From Lamellibrachia satsuma (lineage: Eukaryota > Annelida > Polychaeta > Sabellida > Siboglinidae), in NCBI GenBank assembly GCA_033239005.1, contig BSQZ01000005.1:4877001-4941000 (forward strand): a DNA stretch of 64,000 bases, written 5' to 3'. The notes beneath the pieces are model-generated. The model was not told the origin of the DNA. It saw only the letters and a list, made by a program, of their open reading frames with translations, and did no database searches. Of this stretch, positions 49,168 to 61,000 are shown piece by piece. The first letter of the stretch is position 1, and every line of letters begins with the position of its first letter. Position numbers and translations under genes: made by a program.

Positions 49168-49374
49168 ATTAGCTTGATCCTCCAATTAGCTTGATCCTCC
49201 AATTAGTGTGATCCTCCAGTTAGCTTGATCCTCCAGTTAGCCTGATCCTCCAATTAGCGTGATCCTCTAATTAGCTTGATCCTCCAATTAGCTTGATCCT
49301 CCATTTAGCTTGATCCTCCAATTAGCATGATCCTCCAATTAGCTTGATCCTCCAATTAGCATGATCCTCCAATT
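49168..49374. repeat. 17 bp minisatellite, 12 copies (ATTAGCTTGATCCTCCA)
   Basis: Twelve units vary at one or two positions (CTT, GTG, CGT, CAT before GATCCTCC). They are strictly 17-periodic, apart from a shorter end, and non-coding. Confidence 0.95.
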
Positions 49375-49459
49375 CTTAGTTATTTCGCATTTTAGCACTT
49401 CTAGGAGGGAATTTTTCAGCGTATTGCATTAAGCAATTATTGCAATCTTCGTCCTTCTG

Positions 49460-49622
49460 GTAGGAACAGGAACAGGAAATATTTATTAGTCCCAAAGACA
49501 ACAAAACAGAGTATTCAACACAAAAACCATACAATATATTACATCTATGTTGACATGAGAAAGAGTACGGTCTGAAAATAAAAGATAATGTCATATAAGG
49601 GACGGGAGACTCCTATACTAAG
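49460..49622 (-). mobile_element. LINE 3' end with TTCCTG-type tail (minus copy)
   Basis: This is the reverse complement of 13399-13558. The tail GGAACAGGAACAGGAAATAT marks the 3' terminus on the minus strand. 5'-truncated. Confidence 0.65.
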
Positions 49623-50329
49623 ACTAAAATTAATCGCTGTCGTAGGAGCCACCCTGTCAATTAATTTAACTGATTATTTAAGTTATAAAAAAAGAAAATC
49701 ACTAGTGATATTAGTGCATAATTACTGAGTGAACAAAAGTAATGTAGATATGTCTATATTACAAATGCTAAATATACATACAATCAGTTTTACATACCTG
49801 TAAACATATTAAGCTAGATTTAAAGTTTATCAGGTTAAGTTCTTCCAGGAAGGCTGCTATTTCACTATGTTTAGCATTGATTGATTCTGTTTGTGCTTAG
49901 TATATTAAAACGTTTGTTGTGTCTTTCTGCCAGTAACTTAAAATTATCAAGATCGTAATAAGGGGAATGACATATTGGTTGAATATTCTCATCTAGTATT
50001 TCATTTAACTTTAATATATTAAATAAAGAATTGCGGTTAGCACCTCCTTGAAAATAAATAAATGATTCATCATCATCCCTTATTTGGATATGCAATTCTG
50101 CTTAAGAAATATGCAATTAAAACCGATTGTCTGCTATCTATTATACATATAACATTTAAGATACAATATAGAGTCAGTATGTATGTTGTGCTGTGAATCA
50201 GCATATCTGCCTGTGTATGAATATGAGAATGGTACATATGAGAACTGATACGAACATTATTATTTGGGATTAACAAAAACATGACAAATATAATTTTAAA
50301 AAAATGCGTACCAGAGAGGTCATCCAAGT

Positions 50330-50575
50330 GTACCATGGTATACCATATGGTATTATATGGTAAACCATGACATGATATGGTAAACTGTGGTATACCATGG
50401 TTTACTTGTTTCAAAACACCATGGTATTTTACCATGGTTTCCCTGTTTCAAAGCACCATGGATTACCATGGATTCCATGGTATATCATGATATTTTAACA
50501 TGGTTTACCATGATTTACCATGGTTTACCTGTTTCAAAACACCATGGCATACCATGGCACTTACCATGGTATATT
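50330..50575. repeat. Palindromic CCATGG-rich array
   Basis: ACCATGGT-type perfect palindromes recur about every 10-35 bases, alternating with GTTTxCCTGTTTCAAA(A/G)CA linkers that appear three to four times. The array could form several small cruciforms. Confidence 0.85.
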
Positions 50576-51351
50576 TTCATAAGGGGACTGCCAATCATAA
50601 TATTATCAATAATCACAGGTGACTGTCAATCATAATAATATTATTAACAATTGCAGGTGTCCATTAAATTATATGTGCAGATAGGCTCAGATTGGTTATA
50701 GTCTTGATATAGGCCCACCAAGTTAAAAAAAAACTTATCATTTTATACCATTTCAGAAATTAAAGTCCAAAGACATTGGTAAGATAAGTGATAATTTTTT
50801 GGTCTCAGTTACAGAAATAATTAATAATAAATATAACAGCGTACATTTCTTGTAGTACAAATAATTTTAATGTTGTTAGTACATTAAATACAAATACATT
50901 AATTGCATTTTGAATCTAACAGCATGATATGGATAAGTTATTATCATAAATAAAAAATGAAATAATTGTTTATAAACAAATAATAATAATAAATTATATA
51001 ATAATATAATAACCTACTATCATGATTTGGCTTGTACCAACTGCACATTAACATAACTAAATATATTACTGAAATTGTCTTTAGTCTGAAACATATAAAA
51101 TTATCAGTTTTATAATGAATATATATTAACATTGCTAATAAATGAATACTAAAAAAAATGGAATATATAATATCATTGTATGTTCTGATATCAATATCAG
51201 AACTAAATATAATTATAAAATGTTTGCATTATAGTACATTCGTATAACATGGATAGGTTAAATAATAATAAAATACATTAATGTTGTTTATAAAGAAATA
51301 ATAATAATATAGTACTGTCATAGTGCCATGGAAACTGAATACGTAGGTTCA

Positions 51352-51395
51352 CGCCAGGGGCGTCCGCAGGAATTTTTCCAGGGAGGGGCAATAAA
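51352..51395. mobile_element. Possible hAT-type terminus (CAGGGGCGTCCGCAGGAA)
   Basis: CAGGGGCGTCCGCAGGAATT followed by TTTCCAGGGAGGGGCA resembles terminal sequences of hAT elements. The matching opposite end was not found within a few kb, so this may be a solo end. Confidence 0.35.
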
Positions 51396-51510
51396 GAAGA
51401 AAGACTGACGCAGCAGTGTTTCAGGAATGTCTACGGCACAGGAGTTACGCAACGCAGGCGTCAGGCACGGCAAACCTTAAAACATGCGTCCTGTTTACTT
51501 CGTGCTTGAT

Positions 51511-51932
51511 GGGGTAAGACCACAGTAGAGAATTGCATTGGTGACCACGTTTTGTCTGATTATAAGAAAACCTGACCATAAAAAATTCTGAAACTTTTTC
51601 ACAGCAACTGCCATCATCTCACTGACGTGCTCACCAGCTTTTATCAAAATCACATACCACCAGCTCTTTTAAAACTCCCCCACGTGCGATGCCCGTCAAT
51701 ATTTACAAAAATAGCCATATATTCATGCGCCCACGTGGCCCATAGCAGAAAAATTCCCAATAATCCCTCCGCTTGTTAAACTCTCAAAAAATGCACCATT
51801 TCACAGCCAATAGCTTCTACGAACAAACTTTCTCAATTGCAATTATGTCACATCATATGAATTTATTAAATTCCCATTTTACAATTTCATACGTCCTACA
51901 ATAAACAGGAAGGTCAACTGTGGTCTTACCCC
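51511..51932. mobile_element. 422 bp MITE with TGAT target duplication upstream of PDE12
   Basis: Perfect 16 bp terminal inverted repeats GGGGTAAGACCACAGT lie at both ends, flanked on each side by TGAT (51507-51510 and 51933-51936). No coding capacity. The right end is 83 bases before the PDE12 start codon, so the element lies in the PDE12 promoter or 5' UTR. The superfamily is not assigned. Confidence 0.85.
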
Positions 51933-52015
51933 TGATGGACAACACCGGTAGTTGGAGTACTGCTGGTATAACGGGTATCTGTCAAATGGATAGCTACATA
52001 TAATACCAGTTTCAC

Positions 52016-55000
52016 ATGGCTCGATTTCCGGAACTCTTGCACGTATTTCGTGCAACTCTACAGAAAGTTGGCCTTAATGTTTCCAGGCGCTTGTCACCCA
52101 TACGCATCTCGCGAATGATGGCGAAAGCAAGCGACATGCCGCCAGTTCTAGTGCGTGCTGTCGACGGCGCCGAACGCATGCAGCTGTCATTCGAGTACAC
52201 GTCCCCAATCACCGGGAAGGAAAGGTTGTACAACTTTGACCGGGCGCTCGACGAACATCTCGATGTCACCGTAGCTCGAATAGCCGCCAACGTCGCGAAG
52301 ACGCTCAACAAGAAGAAAAAACGGAAGAAGGGCCAAGATGAGCAACCCGATCTCAGCGTCGACGTGGTGTTATTCCACAACGACATCGCAGTTGACCCTG
52401 AAATGCCTAACAAGAAAGTATGGTGTCCGGGCGCGCGCCTGCGCATTGGAGACGCCGAATACACCGTGGTTGTGAACCCGCCCACAGTAACCTCCTTCAA
52501 CCTGCCAGGCAGCTTAATGGCTGGCTCTATCATCTGTCCTGAAGTGAAATTAGAATTTGCAGACTTGGAATCATGTAGATTTACCTGGTACAGAGAGAAA
52601 CCAACTATGGCTATGACACCGAACCCAGATGCTTCTGATTCAAGTTACTTGGATGAACTAGGAGATAATGTAAAATCCACTAAGAAAAGAAAAGCATCAA
52701 CAAATGGATCACCTGAATGGGAGGAAATACATCAAGGTTATATGTACGAGACAAAAGAGGAGGATGTGGGTCACAGATTACGAGTAGTTTGTTTTCCTGG
52801 AAGCAGTGATGGTGTCGGCACTGATGAAGTCGCAGCAGTGACAGAAACACCCGTCCACACTGCCCCAGTTTCCTTCCCATTTCAACGACGGCAGGAATGC
52901 ACACAGCACAAAACGCCTTCAAATCGGTGTGTTTCTTACTATTATATATATTTTTCAGCAGTACAGAATCTTTTATTTAGAATCTCTTGTCATTGATAGT
53001 TGGCTATAGCATGGTTGTCAGAAGTGTTGTCATTTTAGATAGCTTGACCTGAAAAATGCAATACAGATCATCTAAAGATAGGTCAGTTGGTATAGGTGCT
53101 ATATAACAACAATTCTGAAGATGACAGCCCATGGCATGCTTACACACACCTTCAAAAGGTTTTTAGTAACGGTCACTGTTATTACATTGCAGGTTCCGTG
53201 TAATGAGTTACAACATCCTGGCTGACCACTACGCAGACTCAGACTTCAGTCGAGATTGTTTGTTCAGTCACTGTCCACCAGAGATCCTCAGTCATGACTA
53301 CCGCAAGCCATTGTTAATGAGGGAGATATTGGGTAAGTACGGATGCCCATGATTTCTAGCTTTTAAGTGGATTAATTTAATTGGACATTTAAAAAAGTAA
53401 GAAAACTTGTTGCTCTAGCTCCTCTTTATACCTGAAGTCAAGTGTGAGGTCGGCATCAATGCTGGTTGTTGATTTGTGTCCATATGTAGCTATCAATTAT
53501 AAAATAGAGCATGACAAGATGGTTGAAATGAATGAGTAAAATAGTTTCATTGATATGGCCAAGCTACATTTTATAAATAGAACCACAGCAATCTAGATTA
53601 GACCTAACAAGTTGCCTCTAGATGGTTCTGTGCAACTAGGTATTTCTGAACTTTGGGTCTAGAGAAATTGCTCTGCCAGTGACTGACTAGGGATATCTAA
53701 GTGACATTTGCAAAATATTTTGTGATTGTGCTATGCTAATCGATGTTTTTAAAAACATGTTATCAGAGTATGTGTAAATATCAATAAAGAATTTTTTTTA
53801 TTTTGTGTCTATATTCACTGGATTAAGTAATGAGACTAATTCTAATCGTAGTATGACACAAGAAGCCAAGGATGAGTGCGCATGGAGCCTACTGGCTATA
53901 TAGGCCCCAGGAGAGGTGGCTGAATTCGTTTATTGTTCCAGCTGGCACTTGAGGCTCACTGTGTGTTCCATTGAACAATTGTCTTTACAAAAGAGGAATT
54001 TCTGAATTGGTCTGTGTGGGCTGCAGGCACTACAAAGCACCTGGAGTTATTGTTTTTATGTCTTTCGAAGAAGATGTTAACAGTCATAATATGTAAAAAG
54101 TTTTGGCTTCACTCGTCTTTTATTTGGTCCTTCTGAACAAAAATATTTATCAGGAGGTATCGCTGGCACAGAACCATCGACTATTCTGAACAAGAATTTG
54201 AGGCGCTGGTCTCGCCGTCGGCTTTGTAGACTGTTTAGTCCAAGGTTTGTAAATGTAGTGGACACACACCACTTGTGCCTTGAATGCTAGCTGCCAAGGA
54301 TGAAACGGGCGGCGCAGTGTTGAATTCGCTCCAGTTGATTTATGTTGTCCTGGTGGTATGGGTCCCACACAATGGATCCATATTCCAGGACAGAGCGCAC
54401 AAGGGCAATGTATGCTGTCCTTTGGCTGTTGATTGAGCAGTGGCGTATGTTACGCCTAAGAAAACTGAGTGTGGAGTTTGCTTTTTTGTGATGGTTGATA
54501 TATGTAAGTGCCATTTAAGGTCATCTGAAATGGTGAGGCGAAGGTATTGGTTGTTGTTTAAGCATTCCAGGATGGCATTATCCAAACTGTAGAAGAAGTC
54601 AGTTTTGTTTTTTATACTGAGTATGTAACATTTGTTTGTGTTGAAGCGCATCCCCCAATCCTTTGTCAACTTCTTTAGTTGCTTTAGGTCATTATGGATA
54701 GCGGTATGATCGCTGAATGTCTCGATTCTTCTGTATAGTAAGCAGACTTGGGGGGTTTAACAGACCTCCCTAAGGTGTGCCAAATTCAAATATTGGTTGA
54801 AATATGAATCAAAGACATTCAGCTTGTTATTTATAATCAGTTACTTCTTTCAATAGGTTACAACTCTGATCTCATCCTCATGCAAGAAGTGGACGAGAAA
54901 TTCTTCGACAAAGACTTGAGTTTTATTCTTGGACAGCATGGCTTCACTGGTCACCTCAAAATGAAGGTTGGAGATGCACCGGAAGGATCGGCCATATTCT

Positions 55001-58000
55001 ACAGGACAACAAAGTTCAAGTATGTGACTACTACAATGGTCATTCTTTTGAGTTTGGTAATTAAGTGTTGCTATGACTTTTCTGCACAGTAGTTTACGTA
55101 TTAGTCTAAATCGTTGACCATTTTGGCAGTGTTTGTTAGTAGCCTGAGCAATCCTAGAATTGTACAATGGTTGTCATGCTTTAGCTTCTGTACACTAGTG
55201 ATGGGTGATGAAAGCGAACAAACAACTCCACCATATATGGCTTTCAATGTACTGCCTTTAATATACAATTTGTGTGTCATAATTATATCACTTTTAAAGG
55301 AAACTGGATACATTGATGTTTTGAAACAATGGGTGTTGGAAACTGAAAATTTTTCTATGTTCACATAAGACTATGATTCATTTACAATACGGGTGCTATT
55401 ACTATATGTTAATCTATCTTTAATATTGTTGAATTGTATTTTGAAATTTTAATACAAACGTTAGTATTTATTTTTTATGATTAATAAAAATATGTATAAC
55501 AAAAATATTTTCACATGACAGATCCTGCACTAATATCTATACTATATATCCACGAAGTAGTATTTTTAAATGAACATTTAACATTGTATCACGTGACTAT
55601 TATTTTGTAGGTTAGTAGATCAGCATGACCTCAACATAAGTGAAGCATTACAGACAGACCCACTGTACGAAGACTTGCTGGAGAAACTACACTGTAGTGA
55701 GGCATTGGAAGAGAAAGTCATCTCAAAAGGCACTACACTGCAGGTTTGTTCACATGTACAAGGTGGCAGCAATCTATCGATGTATTGTATCCCCTAAGGG
55801 ACGATCTCAATGTGTCATCATAAAATTTGTTTTGTTGTGGGAGTGGTGTTAATGGTTTAAAGGTCATATATCAGTCATATCCCAGCAGCAAGATTGATCT
55901 TGTGACAGCGAAAGCACCAGCATATAACACTGGTGCTGATTAAGTTACATTGGCTTCCCATTTGCTGGAGGGTCCAGTACAAACTACTGGTCCTTGTTTT
56001 CTCTGCTTTGCATGGCCCCGCACCACGTTACATGTCTGACCTACTGACCCAGTATGTACATATCCGATCTGTACCTGCTGGTAGTGCTGTGCTACAAACT
56101 AGAGAGCTACAGCAGACGTGCTCTCTCGTCGTCCGGACTGACATTATGGAACGCTTTGCCGGATTACATAAGACAAGCAGATACGCTGTGTAAATTTAAG
56201 AACATATTGAAAACCTTTTTATTTAGGCGTGCATATTTGAGGAGGAATAACTGAACTTTAACCATGAACAGGCTGGTCCCAGTCATTTTGGTGCTAGTCA
56301 TTTTTTTTAGTAATATATCAATGCATCATACATCAGCGTATTTGTCCAAAACTCATTGTTTATTTTCCATTCACTGTTCATAAATATACTGTGATACAAT
56401 GACTTTATAATATTGCATTAATATTATTATTTACAACTCGATAATGTGGCCGTAATCTGTAATTTGTTATTGCTGTATTCGTCCTAATAAGCGTATATGC
56501 TGTAATAAGCATCCATCCCCATTTTTTGCGATATGTTGCGAATCCAGGTTGTGGTCTTAGCATCATACAAAATGAGGAATTTATTCACTAAAATAATAAC
56601 TGGATAGTTATGCTAACTATGCATATGCGAACCAAAAGATGCATGAAATCAGGCAGCTCGAGTATAATTTCCTCTCCATCATTGTGTCACAGTTCAGTGA
56701 CGACAGACAAACTTTCACTCCCTTCAAATATTTAACAATATCAGCAGACTTTGCAGTACTCGGATATCCATTTGACTATCCGTGAATGTCTGGTAGTTCC
56801 AAACAACATTCATAAGTAGTTTTAAATACGTAGTAACCACGAATGATACACTGAAATGTTCATGTGTCAAATTTGAAGTGATACGCTTACTCGACGTACA
56901 CCGTTAGCGAGTGAATCTACAGTACAGAGTATAGTAAGGGACCGTTTAGTATTTATTCAATTGCAACAAGCTTCTTGGTGTAGCTGAGCGGAACAGTCGA
57001 TGGAAAAACTTATTTTCATGATTTATTATATGAATATTATTTTTAACCAACCAATATGTTATAAATACTAATAAATACACTGTCAAAATGCCACTTGGCT
57101 CTCGAACTGAACAATTATGTCGTCCAGTGAATGGGAAGGCCGATCAAGTCGGAGATTCGTCGGTGACGCATTTTTTTTAAATTCCTGTTTTATTAAATTT
57201 CTGACAGTAAATAAATATTGAAGCATATTAATAATAGTATTAAATTGTCAGTATAGATGTACTTTGAAAACGATAGTTCCAAGGATCGAGGCAATTTTAA
57301 TTATACGGAAACACCAACCATCCACATATAAGTTAACCACTGAAACTCATTGTATGCTTCATTTAAAATAAATACTGGTCCCCAGGTAATTGTGTTACAC
57401 CAGATGACAGTGTAAAGATGTGGATGAGGATGGCTGACTTCCAAAGCAGATCTATGCAATACAATATAGTACAATACAATAAAAAACGTTTGTTGCGCTA
57501 AAATCTTCAGGAAACCCTAGCTCAACAGCGCACCAAGATGCATGTCATCCGAGTTAGTTGTCGACATCGTCTTGATCTACAAACTTAGGTGTTATTAGAA
57601 CACGTTTCGTGAAATTTTTTCGTGTTTAAATTTTTTTTGTAGTGTATTTATTAGGACAAATACGGTATATCATATGTTCAAAAAACGTTTAGTTTTTGGC
57701 TTTGCGTTGTCTGGGTTAACAGAATTTAAAATAAGTTAGACCTAGGGCTGGTGCCCTAGAAACTATTTACTAACACGCTTTTCCACAAGACGTTTATTAT
57801 ACCCAGAGTCACCCTGGGGTAAAAATTCTAACACCTATCATTAAAAAAATTTTTTTTTATAATGTCTTGGTCCAACTATTTTGCATTTCTAGTGATGCCG
57901 ATATGGTTTATTTGTGACTTTTTTGTTAACCTAGGCTACACCAAATTTTAGACCACGTATAGTTTTAATTACGTTTGTTTCTGAATTTGTAATTTTGGTG

Positions 58001-61000
58001 ATGTCTTATCAATTCCAAAAAATATACACATAAAAAAAATAATAACTGTGTATTATGTTTCAGTACTAAGTCGATGGCTAAGCTAGGGGGCATATAACTT
58101 ATGCGGAATGTGAACAGTTTATTTTCCTCTTGGTTGTTAAACCTTCACTTTTGTAATCTAAATATTTATATGATTTTGTATTATTGACCTGTTTAAATCA
58201 ATTGTTTATTATTTTTAAGATTATTCCTACTGTATATTTTCTTCCTGCCTTGTTCGATGGCATTGAGAGGTGATGACTTTGACCTGTGCAGGCCACTTAC
58301 ATTTTGGTTGTTACGTCAATATTTCCCCAACAAATAATAACACTTCTCCTGGCAGGAGGCGTTAGTATCAATCCTAGGCCTGCCATCACTCGCAACATGA
58401 GGTTTACTAGCACAAACGTCCGATTGTTTCGGGGTAAGACGGCATCACTTAGTGACTTATTATTTTTTAAAAAGATTTTTGCCATCACTGAAACTTGGCT
58501 AAGACCACATGACACTGCTGTTTCCATAGCTGAAATTTCTTCATCTGGTTATAATTTTCATCATCAACCATGTTTAGTTGGAAGAGGTGGTGGTGGTGGT
58601 GTTGGCATTTTTTATCAAACCATTTCAAAGTAAATACACGTTTAATCCTTGATTACTCTACTTTTGAATCCATGCATGTTGAAATCTCAGATTCTTTCTC
58701 GGCATATTTTGTATGCCTGTATGGACCTCCGGGACAGCCAGCCAGCCTCTTTAAAGAATTTGCTGGAAAACGCTAACAGTTTCTGATGGCTTATCGGACG
58801 ACCACACAGTCATTGTTGATGTTAATTTTTTTTAACATTCACTAATGTAATGTATTTTAAAATAATTTATTTTAACTAATTTATTCTTTATTGTAAACAC
58901 CCCTGATTCTATTTTTAGAGATATGCAGTGTCAAAATAAATTTGATTTGATTTAAGAAGTCAACTTTACCTAAAGAAAACCTAAATAGTTATAGACCAAC
59001 TTCTAGTCTTAGCTTTATTTCCAAGGTACTGGAAAAGGTTGTAGCAAGCCGTCTAAGGTCTCACATCGAGTCAAATTGCATGCATGTCTAATGTATTATA
59101 TCAGCTTACAAACCGTTTCATTCTACATAGACTCCTCTTTTAAAAGTACACAATGATACAGCGCTTACCTTGTTTGATTTGTCTGCTGCTTTTGATACTA
59201 CTGACCAAAACATACTCATTAAACGCTTGTCAATGTGGTATGGCATATTTGGCACAGCCCTGATCTGGTTTTCGTCATACTTAACTGATAGATACCAAAG
59301 AGTGAAGATAACTAATTGCTTTTCAGCGGCACTACCCACTTCATGTGGTGTTCCTCAGGGTTCTGTTCTTGGACCATTACTTTTTACTCCTTGCAATGCT
59401 CCACTCAGCTCGGTTATTCAAACTCACAACTTGGATCACCACCTATAATATGCAGATGATATACAGATTTACCTTTCCTTGGTTACCCCAGATACAAATT
59501 GCTCCTCAAACCAACTCAGGTATTGTCTCCAGGATATATTCCACTGGATGACTGACAGCAAATTGAAGTTAAACGCAAATAAAAGTTTCTTATTATTGGT
59601 AAGAAAAAGCAGTGAGGTAAACTTGATTGTTTTTTTCCCGACACCTCTGCTAAGCCAGAATTTCACACCGGCCATCTCAGCACAGAATTTAGGAGTCACC
59701 TTTGATAATAATTTCAATTTGAGACAGCATATTTCACAAACTTCTCATTGCTGCTTTTGTCATATTCGTGACCTCGTTGTATTCGCTTTTGCTGTCACCA
59801 AAACTATTGCAACTGCAACTCTCAAGGATATCTTGAAACTTCAACGTGTGCCAAATTGTTTGGCAAGGGTAGTTACCATCTCTTCATTTCTCTCACTCAG
59901 TACCACTTCTTAAATCATTGCATTGGCTCCATGTCTCATATCACATTATTTTTAAGATCTGTACAATTACCTATCAAGAGCTTTCACCAACATATTTATA
60001 TTCACTGCTCACTCCTGCAAGACAGCCCAGACAGCTTTGATCATCTAATTCTAATCTACTTTTTGTTCCGAGTGTTAAGACAAATGTTGGAACTAGAGCT
60101 TTTTCAGTTGCTGTACTGACTCTGTGGAACTCACTCCCAGTTAGTGTTAAGTCTGTAGGAAATATAACAACATTTTGCCATAAACTAAAAATCCACCTGT
60201 TTAAACTTGCCAGTCCAACTGTTTACAACTGGAACTTCTTATCGATTGTGAACTGCTTAACCCCTTTTCTTTTGATGCACTGCTTGGGTCTCCCATTTAT
60301 TATATTATACTACAAGGATGCTGACTTGGAAGTTGAGTACATGCAGGCAGTTTTGCATTATGACAGCTGAATATAAACGGTATGTGATGGTTATACGGTG
60401 TAGCCTGAAGGATGAGGCCATTTTCATGAATTAGAGTGATTCAAAGGGGAGGGCCTGCATTTAAACAACATTAGTGTTATTTAGTGTATTGGCACATCAA
60501 TGTTTTCCACTCATTAATGCAAGACGATGGTCGGAAAACTACTTGACCTTATCTCATTTATTTCTTTACTTGGAGAACTGAATCTTTCAGATTGTGAGAT
60601 GTGTCAAAGTAAGCATGGTGAATTTTTTTCTGAAATTTTAAATGCATTTTTCCACTGTGTGGTTCAAATGACATGAGCCGCATTTGGAAACTACTTGTCA
60701 TGGATGCCCTAAAGTTGCCTTAAGATTCAACAAGTTTACTTTGTGTGTGTGTGTGTGTGTGCCTTACAGGTGTGTGTGTTTGAGAGTGTGGACGACAGCG
60801 CAGTGAAGTTGGTAGCGGCAACAACACATCTGTACTTCCATCCTCGAGCCCCCCACGTCCGTCTACTGCAGACCACCGTTTGTCTCAGACACCTACAACG
60901 GGTGAAGACTATCTACAAGCAGCAGGTACATTTCGATCTTGCAATATTCGGGGTAGTTCACAAATTATCAACAGTTACTTATTTGTGCTGCCATTTTCAA

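Larger units (their letters stand above)
45626..52015. other. Intergenic region RUNDC1 / PDE12
   Basis: This 6.4 kb region holds the RUNDC1 3' UTR, several simple repeats, two minisatellite arrays, an inverted LINE tail and a MITE before PDE12. It contains no conserved coding segment that I recognise. Long AT-rich parts (48220-49160, 49640-50320 and 50590-51340) hold nothing identifiable. Confidence 0.5.

Noticed and set aside
49168..49374. CRISPR-like periodic array
   Set aside because: Units are tandem and contiguous with no unique spacers, and the host is a eukaryote.
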